This document shows positions 14,101 to 27,302 of a stretch of 64,000 nucleotides of DNA, one piece after another. Position numbers and translations under genes: made by a program. Below the pieces are notes generated by a model. That model was not told the DNA's origin. It worked only from the letters and a program-made list of their open reading frames with translations, and did no database searches. The stretch spans positions 496,001-560,000 of the forward strand of contig JAFBJZ010000635.1 in assembly GCA_016785225.1 (NCBI GenBank), written 5' to 3'. This DNA is from Psettodes erumei (taxonomy: Eukaryota; Chordata; Actinopteri; Pleuronectiformes; Psettodidae). Within the stretch, counting starts at the first letter, position 1. Each line of letters opens with the position of its first letter.

Positions 14101-17100
14101 GAACTGAACTAATGTCATCAAGAAGGAGCCTTGGAGTGACTGGGAATTTAATTGCTCCTTTGCCCCTAACATCCACTGTTATCTCAGATCAGCTAAAAGC
14201 CAGTGATAGGTGGTGCCTGTTTGAAATCTACTGCTTCCAGCTTTTCTCCTTCCTTAAATAAGTAAAATTCCCACCGACTCTAAAATGCCAACAGATGTGT
14301 CAGAAAATCAACCTGGGACTGCTCTGCAGCTAATAAAACAGAAAGGCACGGTTAAATAATAATGTATACACAAGTTCCTTTGGTGACAGCTCCCAGACAC
14401 AAGAGTTATTTTATGACTTTATTTAAAATATGTATGGGCTATGTTTATTTCATAATGATGTGCCGCTGCCGCCACAGTGATTTACGTGGACTTTAGGGAA
14501 CACCGAGAGACATTTACTGATTCTTCTGACAGCACGAGTGGAATTTTAAGCATGAATTCATGGTTCCCTTTTCTCCGATTTGTCATTACTGATCATTACT
14601 ACTACTCACCACACAGTGATGTCATTTGTATATTTGTTGACGTTATCATTTTACAAGTCACTGACAGCGTTCACAACACTGACACAATTTCACCCTGTAG
14701 GTGTCTCATTTACCAGAAGACATGCAGCAACATCGGTGATCATTTGGAATCATGATTTTGGCAAATTGAAAAACGCAAGGTCAATGTTGTTTCTCCTTTT
14801 TGCTCTTTTCTGTCTTCATAAGCCGCTATATTCATCCTTTGGTGCTGGTAAGGTTGGTCTGTAGTTGTGTTTCAGTGAAACAGCTGCGAGTGGCTGAAAC
14901 CCAATGAGGTGAAACAGTAAAGTTGTGCGCCATAAAACAACCGAAACAACAACCTTGGGTGCTCTGTCAGACTGAGGAGAACTGCAGCGACCCCTTTCAC
15001 ATTACACACAATCATTTGAACCATTGTTATGAAAAAATTAATTACAGCAGCTTTAATGTTGTAATGCTTTATATTGCTCAGGTGTGCTGTAGACATATTT
15101 CCCTAATGGTGGACAATAATGTTGTATTGCTTTGCAAAGCACGCACATGACACGACTACAACATTATAACAGTATTTAGGGATGGGGGGGGCAGGCTGTC
15201 AGGACAAATTTCTAACAAAGTGACAAAACTGCTCCCTATAAGTGTGAAGGAGCAGACAAAAACAATTAAAAGTTACTTCAATCGTGAGTTCAAAAAAAGA
15301 GTCCTTCCTCTCCTAACAGATAAGGTAAAGTCCAGTGCAGCACTTTAATCCATTTCATTCCCCTTTACGACCTGTCCGTTCAGGTGCAAATGGTGCTAAT
15401 CAATCACGCAGGCACAATGATTAAGATGGGCTCTGTGGCAGATTATTAGACCCCCCCCCGGCACTTTAGATAGGGCAACTGTACACTATTTCAGAATATT
15501 CAGACTACTGAGAAAATGAAGTTAATTAAGTCGAAATTTAAATAGACTCACACTTTGCCTGTATGTCTTTTTATTTATTCATTCTGAAACATTAGGAGGA
15601 GCTCGAAAAAAAAGAGACCAGATTGGATTGTCCTAAGAATGTGGACAAAAACGCCAACTGTTGCTGAAAGATAAGAGTCATTAAAAATGCCCACAAGCAT
15701 TTGGTCCCTTGTTCCTACTCCTTGATCTAAAAGCTGTTAATTTAATAGAGCAGACTGATGAGTTTAATCAGATGGATGCTGATGACGGCCCTTTATTGGA
15801 TAATTGAATGTGTGATTAATAAATGCTGTTATGGCCTTTTTAGCTGAGAAAAACACAAGCTGCAGATCAATACACGGAGGAGGGAGCAAGTGGTCACTCA
15901 AGTACGACAGGACAACACCCCTCCCCTCCCTCTCACACAGTGCATTGCCATGAAAACAACTTCTTTCAGACATAAACTACAGTCATGTAGAAACTGAATA
16001 TCCAAAAATAAACAGGTGAAGGAGCCATATTTGTCTTTTTGTAACTCCAATGACCTCCTCTCCTCCACACATTAACCTTTTTCCTCCCTCTTCCCCCCGA
16101 TCTAATTGTTTCTCTGTTTGCTGCCTCCTGTCCATCACTCCCTTCCCTGACTGCACGGACCACTGCTCTCTCATATTTCTCTTCCCCCTGATTTTTTTAA
16201 TAACAGCAATATCCGTCGCTCTCTGTTGGGCTAAGTGGCTTAGCCTTCTTCTTTTATCTCTCCAAGTCTCCCAGAAAAAAAAATCAGGAAAAAAAACAAA
16301 ACAGGTTTTTCCGCTTAGCCCTTCTGAGCCCTCCCTACCTCATAGATACCAATGTCCATACGATGTAGCTATGCACGTCTCCCTCATCTCTCTGACGGAG
16401 CAGCTGGTGTTTCTGTGCATCACTGAGTGACTGAAGCGGGGACTTGAATGTGCGTTTCTGACGGCGTACGGCAAGTAATAGAACATGACGTGTTCAAAGC
16501 CCCAGCTCTTTGTGCTGCTCAGCCCCCTCATAACTCTCAGGGTCGGAGAGACCTCCAGGCCAATCTATTAAGAATACAGAGCAGAGGGAAGCGAAGGGGA
16601 AAAAACATAACGTAGTCCAAATGAAAAGTGAGCTTTCCTCACTTTCAACTCCGCTGCTCCATTATTTTTCTTTCGGTGATCTCAAAGCCGAAGACCTCGG
16701 GACGAACGAGGGAAGGGGGAGAGGATGGCGTGAGAACGAGAGAGGAGTGTAAAGAAAGGAGATGCAGAGGCAGAAGCCCAACGCTGGGCTGGACACCACA
16801 GAGAAGAATGACAGAAAATGAGATAGAGGAGCTGACAGAGCGTAATGAGAAAAGGAAGGTGAAAGTGGAGATGCAGGGAGATTGTATTCTCCAGCGGTTA
16901 TTGTGTGCTCTAAGCCCCATTCCTCCTGTAATGGAGCCTGTCTGATCTGCTGGGCTGAGGCCCGTCTTTGCTCTCCGTCAGGTGTTGGGTACAAAGACGC
17001 GGAGCGAAGCCTCAACATCACCTCAGACCTCAGAGGACACATTTTGATTAACCGGGGCAACCGCTAACTGTCTCATCCCTCAAAGTACAGGTAGGACTAA

Positions 17101-20100
17101 TGCTTAGATATAGAGTTCTCAGTTCCAGGGCTTAACTGGGAGACATTATGACAGATTATCTGTCTCTTTTTACACAGAGTGCATCTCTCAGGTCTGAGAA
17201 CGCCTGCTCCCCGGTGTACAATATATTCACAGGATCTGACATGGTGCTGGCTGCAATATTCTTTTATTTTAATAGGTTTTTAGCCATAATCTAGGGGGGA
17301 GCTCTTCTTTTTCGCGATCTGTTCTGCTTTAAAACAATGATTCTTCATGAAATCATTAAAAGACTATACTTAGCAGGTATTAAAGTGGCCAAGAAATTGA
17401 TCATCTGCCATGGGAAAGAGCCCCACTCTGTCTCCACAGCAGATCAGTTATCTCTCTCTCTCTCTCAATGCTGCAAGAAAGCACCAAATGGGTTAGGACA
17501 GGGTTTAAAATTCCAATATTTTACCAAGATTTTTAAAAATTGTATACATTTTCCCTTTCCCATGTGATAGTTTTGTCTCCTTTTCCATTTCTTCTTTATT
17601 CCTTTTTCTCCTTCGGCAGTATGTGATACCACTGAGATTTGTTTGATTTATCTGCTGAGGACATATCTCATTTCACCTTTTTTGGAAACTGGTTACACTG
17701 GAATCTTGATTTGTATTGCCTCTACCAAAATGTGATAAGAAAATGTAACGCAACATATAAATACATTACAAAATGTAATAACACTCATGCTAAGAATCAT
17801 CTGTCACATTAACAAACGCACCCACGCACCCTGTGCACAAAGGCTGCACGCAGACGCAAACGTGCTTTTGTTGCACAGAGGTCTCGTGCGTCACACAATA
17901 TACAGTCTCACATGTATGAAATGGTTGAGTGTGTGTGTCTGTGGTGTGTGGGCACGTGTCCCAGCGGGCATCTGCTGATCCATCTAAGTGTGTGTGTGTG
18001 TGTGTGTGTGATCATGCTCCCATGCGTGGCTGCACACGTGTCAACTCTAAAAGCATTTCGAGGAATCGTAGTGATGTGAATGGAGAGGAACGGAGGAACG
18101 CATGACGATGTCAGGACCAAATCTGGACAAGGAGTAGCCACAGGCTGAGTCATCGGTCTGAAGTAATTACACAGCATCACAATAAGCAGTGGATAAAATA
18201 AATAACACAGCAGGGAACAGGAATGACAAACAGCAGTGACGACAAAGGTATGAATGGGTCGGCACATTGACGGTATTGATAGCTTGTGAGTGATACAGTG
18301 TGTTATGAGCGTGAAAAATAACCATAACACTGATTGCACAGTAGTGGTTCTGATGTTGGTCCTTAACTCTCCGTTGATACAAGTTTTGCGCTGGGCTACT
18401 GCTGATTATTAACCGTGGAGACATAAAACATGATTAGGCTTGACTGCTGCAATGTGCAGTTGAGCTGAATGTACTGTAGCCACACCACTCACGAGCCTGA
18501 TGCTTGATAATGTGACAGTGATTACTGCGACTGCTTTAATGTCACAATTCCTCCTGGTGGTTTTACTATTGACTTTTCAGCATATACGTATAAAGTTAAC
18601 ACAGTAAAAATGTGTAATATATTATATATGATGGCTTGCAACAGCAGTCTGGAATATTATGGAGTATAATGAAGGTAGTGCATGAAAGATTTTCATTAAA
18701 GTTGGGCCTTTAATACTTATACAGTAGATAACATGCTACAGAAGAAACCTCATTTACTCCTCATTTTTGAAGAGTTTCAAACTGTGACAAACTTGAAAAT
18801 TTACCTTTTTAGAAACTTGATGAAAACAGTGAGGGACAAGGTCTAATAAATTTTGCACAGTGTGGCAGGAACATTGCCTGTAGCGACAGTACGTACCGTG
18901 CAGTGGTTCTGCTGCTGCAGCAAGGTGGGCACATCTCCTCCGATGGGCATCTGCTTGGCCAGCTCCTCGTCCTTCATGCAGATCCACCTCCACAGCTCCT
19001 CCAGGAGGCCCAGCAGACGGGACCAGCGCTCGGCGCTCGCCTCCAGATGAGCTCTGCCAACACAGACCATCCACTTCAGCTACTTTGAACACTGTATGCA
19101 CTTTCTGTTGTCCGTACACACTGGTACTGACAAATTGGCTGTCTGCTCAAAAGACACATTTATGCTACACCAATGCTTCTCATGATTTCCATGCAGGTTT
19201 ACATTGATATGAAGGTAGATTATGTGCCTAGCAAAGGCTGATGATTCTATTCATACAGAAATAAAGCCACATATATTCTTTTATTTTTAGCAAACCAATC
19301 AGCTAAAAGGATGAAACTTAGGGAAATTGACTAAAAAGCTTTTAGTATTACTACAAAACCTCCATAGAAACCTCACCACCGACCGGTCGAGAGAAGTTGC
19401 TGCCTTCTGAATGACATGTTATTTGTAAAAAGGGAGAACAGTTGGCTGCTAATTGTGTGGGTGGTACCACAAGTGCAATATGTGTTGATAAGCACTTTCG
19501 TTTTCATCTGGGCATAATGTATCCGAACACTGTGTACAGAGACCTCCTATTGCCACGTGCTGATTTCACCTTAATTACACATGTACTGCAATTAAGGCAT
19601 AATGGGCTGTATACAATCAGCACACAGTACCACACCTCCCACACGCACACACTGTTCTCTAACTGTCTATTTCTTTCTCGCTTGTCTTCCTGTGGAACAA
19701 GTCCAGCCTATTATGTCTGCACTGCCTGAACTTGACTCGCTCCCATTTATTCTTCACCACTCAAAACAAACAAGTTTCAGCACAGAATCTTTCCTCGCAC
19801 TTGTTTTACCCCCCCCGTTTCTCCTCAGCCTTGCTGACCTTTCACCCTGCCCCTGTAGATTAGCTGTGCTGCTGCGCTGCCTCTTTCTACCCTCTTTTCT
19901 CCTCTTTGTCTTTGGAATTCTCCACCTGGCCCTGTCAGCTTCACTCCCACCTTCACTTTCTTCACCCTGGACGTCGCCACCCACCACCAATCATATTTAT
20001 TTATGCCAAGGCTGCGGCTGACGCGGCACTGTCTGTGTCCTCAGAAGTTTGTGTGCCACTGCGGTGGCTCAGGTTCTTTTTCCATCCCATCGTGGACAAA

Positions 20101-21208
20101 GTGGAAAACAGGAGCTACTGTATCTGATGTCTGTTTTTCCAATCTGAGCTGGGAGCACAATCATAAATATTCCAGGACATGCTGTACTTTATGTCACGTG
20201 TATTTTTTTTTCCATGATTCCAAGACATGCAAGTCATGTTCCGTTACGGATAGGACTATGTGCTGAAAAAACTGATCCAACACTGGGGAGACATATATTA
20301 TTTGTTAGGCACATACAGGGTATAGGTCAGCTTACAAAGAAAATACAAAATAGTAATAGTTGGTTCAAATAATACACTGAAGCAGAGACCTTGATCCATG
20401 CTAAAGATCTTTGTTTTCTCTTTCAAATCTGAGCTACATGACCCCAACACTGGGAGAAAGGGATGCAAAAAACATTTCTACTTGTAAGTTGTGGATGTGG
20501 TTTTACTGACCGGATGTTGGCCGATTTGGCCTTCAGGTCGCTCCAGCGTTGGTTCATGTCATCCAGTCTGTGCTGGAGGAACACAGCTTCGTCTGAGCTG
20601 CCAAGGGCCTTGACCATCTTTGACTTGTTCCCGTCCACACTCTTGTAAATGTCATTGTGGGCATCAATCTCAGCCTGGATGTCCTGCAAACACACAGATG
20701 GATAAAGTATTGTCACAGCTGAGCATTTTATTTGGAGGTGACAAAAAATTCTCTGCAATTGTACAGCCAAGGACAGCAAAAGTAAGTCCATATCACAAAA
20801 TTGGACGTCACAGTCTTCCACGCTGTCACAGCTAATCATTCGTGAACCGTAAAATAACACTGGATTTTGTCACAAAGACGAGTCTTGAGGGGGCTCACGG
20901 TATGCTGCTCACAACATTTCCAGAGAGCAGAGAAGTTCATGTTTTCATAAAACGTCCCCAACGTGCATTTTCCCTTGGACAAAAAAAAAAAAAGATTTTA
21001 AGTTCTACCCTTGGACCCAACTAGATGGATCGTTTTCTTCATACTAATACTAAATTAAGTTTCAGTAGGGCTACACCTCAGAAAACCTTGCTAATTTTAT
21101 AATGGGATATAAAAGTGTTTTGCTAATGTAGTGCAGCATTCCAAAATACAGACTTAAAGTATGTGTGGCTACAGGAGGCCATCACATTTAGTGCTGCTAT
21201 GAAGCACC

Positions 21209-21239
<31 letters not shown>

Positions 21240-22962
21240 AGCCTCCTTAACAAGGCAGCTGTATTACACAACCACCTCTCAAGGGGTGTGTGTTTGTGTG
21301 TAAGGGTGAACCACAAGGGGGGCTGACGCAAGCAGAGGATCCTGTCAAATGTTTTATTTTTAGATGTGTAAAACTGCTCCATTTTCTTCTGTCTCTCTCT
21401 GCTGGGACTCCCTTCAGTTCAACCCCTTTCAACTGCAGATAAAGACGACTCCAACATCGTATGGATGAGTGTAACACTGCCTGCAGCACAGAGATGGATT
21501 TGCAAATGGGAGAAAATTTGTGTAGATAAGGAAAATGTAATGAGACCTATACAGTAATAATAAGAAAAGAACATTGCGTGTGAAATGGCCCGTCTTCAGT
21601 GCCTGAAGCTGTTGCTTGTGTATCCTTCTCATCGTGGCATTACAGATTGAAAATGATGCTATTAACCGAGGTTCATTTTTACAACCGCCGTAAAACTGCC
21701 TTATCTAGGAAACTGCTATTAATGATGCTGCACTGTTTTACTAAAGTCTCTGTATTATTAAATAAATTTACAATTATAAAAAGAAATTATTCACACTTAG
21801 AAGATTGTTCTCAGTGCGCAAATCTCGAAATTAAGCCAGTCTTCTTAGTTAAAATGCTCATATTCTGGATATTAAATTACACATTAAACATCACCGACTG
21901 CATGTGCACTGTGTACAGCAATGGAAACTTGCTGTAATGCGTCAACGCGGTGCAACAATATTTGTTAAACAAAGCCAAAGCAACACACGTCAGAAATCAC
22001 TACACATGGAGCGAGACATTAAACAACGGAGGGGTAATACTATAAAGGAGAACCCCATCATACACCAACATGCACACAAGCACGATACTGGAGAAATGGG
22101 AAAACACATGGGATAAGACAACACATACCATGTGTGCAGTAAGTGGAACACATGACAACAGCTCCGCTTCTCTTGTAACTGTGTTCTTGGACAAAGTGAA
22201 GTCCAGCTACAGTGGAACCAGATTACACGCAAAACAACTATCAATTACCACAGTCATCCATGGCACTGTGCTCCAATTCACTGAATGCCAATAGACAGAT
22301 AGTTTCACAGAGGCTGAAGCAAATCTGTGTGATCTGCAAAGATAATCACCTGCTGGCATTTTGACACAAATCAAATATGTCTGAAGGGTCAAAGAGGAGA
22401 ATAAGACACATACAAACAGACAGAAAAAGAAAGACAGAAGGGCAGACGCAGAGTGAAAGACAGAAAGTCATTCTGCCACTGAGCCAGCTGGCTGAGTTTC
22501 AAGTCATTACCCGAGTGCTTCCCTTTTTGTTTTTCTTTAGCACTTCTACTTCCACTGGAAGCAACACTGGCTGCACACATCGCCACATGCGCACGCAACA
22601 CGGGAGGCACGCACCGTGCAGGCATATAGAGGCGCACATATTCATTCACAAAAGTTCCCTTTAAATCTCATTTCACTCAGTGAAAGAGCACTTTGAGCCT
22701 GCGGTTTATGCACGTCAGCTTGCAACCTGAGGTGCTTCAGTGTGGGGACTAATCAGCAATCACATCCACGAACACAGACGCACACTCACACTAAGAAAAA
22801 AAAATATATTGATGTGACACAGGTCACCACGTTTTATTTATGATAGAAATTAATTAATTAATATTGTGGGAAGCAGGGAAGCTTTTAGCTTTAGGCTAAA
22901 TGTGAGGATGCTGAAGACAGAGATAATGGATGCAAGTGACACATATTTATGAGCACGCCAGG

Positions 22963-22998
<36 letters not shown>

Positions 22999-25621
22999 GA
23001 AGAATGCATATATAAATCACACAATCCACTACTGACTCAACTGAACCTGCTACCTCTCTCAGACACACACACACATGTTTGTGCAGAAAGGTTAATGGGT
23101 TCTGCATCTCACACACGTTGTAATGAGTGATGGAGTTTCATTGGCTCTGGGCTCATTGGAGTGCAGATAAGATGGGACACAGTCTCCCTGGAAACCAAAG
23201 TTATGCAGGATAAAAACATCACCCAGTTCCGCTGTGGCTGACGCAAAAATAAACACAAACATGCAAATAATTTCAACCGAAAATACAACAATGGCCCTTA
23301 CTGGGCTAATCCATATTTGTATTTAGCCCCCAAAAAACACAATTACAGTAAAGGTCTGCTTTGACAAATTAGGCAATTCAAGACTCCGGGTCTTACTCTG
23401 TTCTAATTCTTGCTCTCTGCATGGTAGTGCTCCCTAATAAGTAGCAAAGCAATACAGAACCGATTATTCCATTTTAATGAGTCCAATAATTACTTCTCAG
23501 ACCTCATAAAGCTGACTACATTAGGTCACAACTACAAACACATGGGGAGAGGGGCTGAATAGCAGCTTGGTTTATATTCATGATATGCAGTGTTTATGTT
23601 TGTTTAGAAAAAGAAAGTGTGTTCACAAGGCGCTGAAAGAAAAAAATGCCTCCTAACATGTACCTGCTCAAACTTTCGGAAGAACTCCTGCAAGCTGAAG
23701 TTCAAGCCAATCATATTTGAGTGTGTGCTCTGACTCCTCCCACTTCCTCCAGTGCCTACATCCTCTCTTCTGTCGTACAGGTGAAAGGCTGGTAAGGAGC
23801 CGGGACAGACAGGTAAGTCCTCCAGTGGTTATGGTCAAAACCTTCCAGGCTCAGCTCAACAGTAAATCCAAAGTTCGAACACTCTTGAATCCAACTATGG
23901 AGAAGCCCCGCTCTTGAAAGAAATACCAGCACAAGTGGGTCAAATCCAGGTCGCAGTCCAAGAATAGGCCATTTACACACTTCACACACCCCTTGGCAGC
24001 ACTCTGGCATGCATGCCGGTGTGTGTGCTCGCCCAATCCCACCACATGTTCGTAGCATCCTCTTCAGACGGGCAGCCGGACTGGGTGGGGGTGTGTGTGA
24101 GGTGGCAAAGCTACCCTGCAGTCATGCTTCAGAGCTGCGACTGGGATTAACGGGTCGATTGGTGCCGCTGGAGGTTTGACAAAGTAGTGGCAGGAGGCTG
24201 ACGGCGGAGTTCCTCTGGCCAGGAAGGGGGCACCGAAACTGGGAGGGAAATCCAACAAATCTTGGGTGGAGGACTGCAAAGTGGAGATAACGGTTTGTGT
24301 CTTCAGGGACAGGCAGACTGATACGAACCGCCAAGTGGTCCAGGAAAGGTCTGGCTCTCTCCTGCAGCTTTGCTATTCTTCCCTTCCACTACTTCCCCTC
24401 TGGGTATGAAGGAAGCTGTTTACACGTTGTCCAGCAGCCCAACCCAGGGCAGGGCTGGGGCGTTTGTTTTCACTTGCTCAGATAAAAAGCGCTTTATCCC
24501 CACCAGTCACACAGCCCTACACACTTCAAGCGAGAGACGGCGGCACAAAACGCACATGGTTTACCCCCTTGTTCCCCTGAGTAAAGGTAAGACGGGGCTC
24601 AAAGAGACAGTCACCTCAGTGTCTGCCTTCCGACCTGACCCTCGGGTCTCCAGCCCCAGTCTGGTCTTGCTCCGTCACACCCTCCTAATCAGTGCCATGA
24701 CTGGGCCACTTAGTCAAAGAATGCCTTCTTCTTTTTCTGGAGCCACGTGTTGGCAGGGAGCTGCCTCAGAGCTTCAGCGTCTCGATCCCGGGAAGCAAGT
24801 CAAACTGGCCGGCCTCTCTGGAGCTCTGCCGGAGCTCTGCCGGAGCTCTTTTTTCCTCTTGAGCGGTTGACTCGGTTGATCTGATTGTCATCCCGTCCTT
24901 TCTCCCCTCCTGGGATGAGGAAACTTCTCTTTAAAAAAAAAATTATGTTTCTTCTGTAGCGTTCTGTTCCCTCGAGGGGTCACACAAACACCCAGACTCG
25001 TGTCCCCATCCCTCTCTCGTCTTCCTCTGTTGCTCTTGCTCTCTCTGGCCACTGGCCCCACTCTTTCACACAGCTGTTTATTATTTTAATCAGTATCCTC
25101 CCTTTCCCCTCCTCTCTCTACCTCTCTCTCTCTCTCTCAGTGTCGCTCTTGCTCTCTCTCCCCTAAACTAACTCAACACACTACACACCCACTTCCTGAG
25201 GCCTGTACTGGCAGAGATCATGGCAGAAAGAGGGGAGTTTCAGAAAAAAGTAAGACTTAGATGGAATTCAGATAAGAATCAGTATTCAGCGTGAACAACG
25301 CTGCAAGATAGAAGCAATGAAAGTAGGAAAGTGCGCACAGAGCATGTGCAACATGACAAACTGCGGTATGAAAAGGAAAAGGATGTTCGGGAGGTTTAAA
25401 AGAAGGAAAGTGAGGGCAGGGGGCCAAGGGTGCGGGGCTTCACTGGTGGACTTTTCTACCTGTCTAGCTGATGGAGGGATGAAGACGTGGCTGTTTTGTT
25501 AAACGACTGGAAAAGAAGAAAGTGATGGAAGTTTGGGATGATGGGGATGAGTCCTGCATTTCTGGCTGTGGTTTAAGGGGCTATATTGAAGAGCATTAAT
25601 ATGCATTCCATATATTAAACC

Positions 25622-25652
<31 letters not shown>

Positions 25653-27270
25653 TTTGAGTGACAGTGAAGCTTTGTTGGCATTTCGAACAGCAGGGTAGAC
25701 ATGTGGTGTGCATCAAAGACACGAAGACAGATGGCTGTCGAGAGAGGAAAAAAAAACAATACATCGATACATATTCATAAGACAAAGACTTTGAAGTGTG
25801 CTTAGCTAATTAAAAACATTTACATACCCAAGGCCCTTAAACAGCATTTCTGATGTATGCCGATAAATATATACTCTTTGAGGGCTTTCAAGTGAAGGAT
25901 GTAAAATTAACCGGTTGGAATCGGCACATTTGACGAGCAGAACTAATTCAGCAATGAGTGGAAACTGAGATTAAAGGAGAAAAAGAAATTAACAAGCAGA
26001 CATGTTTGGCAATTTTGGGTTACCAGAGGTTTTGATACTTGAACTTCAAACTTCTAAATCTTCTAAGACTGTAGCTCATAAAAGACAGACACTTATTAAA
26101 GATGCAAGTGCAAAAACATACGCAGCGCCTAAGGCGAGTGACGTGGGGGTTAATGTTGGGCTCCATTACGAAGCTAAGCGGATTAGGACCATTACAGGGG
26201 TAAGAATGTAACGCTTCCAGTCCCTCTGGCAAAAAAAGAGTCGACGAGAGAAAAAATAAAGTCGACTGAATGACGACAAGAGCGAACATTTATACCAAGA
26301 GAAGGACACAAAAGTAATACAAAAGTAAAAGATACTGAAAAGTCATTGGGGCTGAAGTAGCCTTTACAGATGCACAAATCCATATTCAACTGTAGCTACC
26401 TTTGACAAATCATTCAGCTTGTGTGTGATGTCGTTGTGTAATCGGTAATTATGAGCTAGAGAGGCCAGGGAGGTTGAGGTAACCTTGAGTTTTGTGGCTT
26501 AAGATCATTTCACTGTGTTGAGGAGGAGTCATTTGAATTGTATTAGACATTTTTTTGACTTTTTGATTCAGTCTGGCTGATTGCATCTGTCTATTTGTCA
26601 ATGAGCATTTCAGTCTAATACTAACAGAAGCCAGAACAGATGAAACACTTTTCAGAGACAATAACTTGGAAAAAACAAAAAACACACCACAAAAAAAGCA
26701 GGTATATTGAATTGAATATATTGTCTATGTAATAAAATCAAATGCAGATAACCCTGAATCGCTATGAACTGCTTTGACTTTAAAACCCCAAGCAGAGAGA
26801 ATACTGCCAAAAGTGAAAATGGGAGAGTCAAAGAGTAACAGTGAGACGCGAGGAGGAAGAAGCACAACAGTTTGCTGTCTCAGATGATGTCAAGAGGGAG
26901 CAGAGGCCGTGCTGTCTAAATAAAGCTGGGCAGCCATATCTCAGTATCACAAACAGAGCGACTGAACACCAGAGTGAACACAAAGCCAAACACGGCCACA
27001 TAAACACAGATGCACAAATACTCCCGCAGCCCATTTCCAACAGCAGACCTCCTCATCACGGTGTAGCTCTGAAGCCATTCCCCAGAATCAAAGACTCCTC
27101 CAGGTTCTGGGACACTACAGTGTTCAAAGGAAATCAATGCAGCTGCAGCATTCCACTATAATTCTCACCCCCTCAAATGGGCCCCATCCAATGAGATCAC
27201 TTCCTGTGCCCCAGGTTATCACTGACACTCCTCTTCCTGTTGGTACGGCAGCACCGATCAGGGCCCTGAT

Positions 27271-27302
<32 letters not shown>

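Larger units (their letters stand above)
10883..18896 (-). other. Intron 57 of utrn
   Basis: 8.0 kb intron. It holds GA and GT microsatellites (11058-11109, 17988-18010), a T-run (13668-13690) and pyrimidine-rich sequence (about 16050-16170). I see no exon, gene or recognisable mobile element in it. Confidence 0.75.

Noticed and set aside
14880..15070. Stretch resembling a fish SINE-like repeat ending in GCAGCTTTAA
   Set aside because: Similarity to remembered repeats is weak and I cannot fix its edges.
19602..20021. 139-residue plus-strand open frame in intron 56
   Set aside because: Pyrimidine-rich low-complexity translation, no gene signature.
24370..24870. 166-residue plus-strand open frame
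   Set aside because: No recognisable domain, composition like translated intron, no splice or promoter context.
25219..25248. Plus-strand ATG in good context followed by AAA|GTAAG, like a short first exon
   Set aside because: Ten codons, no downstream partner exon that I can identify; splice-like strings are common.
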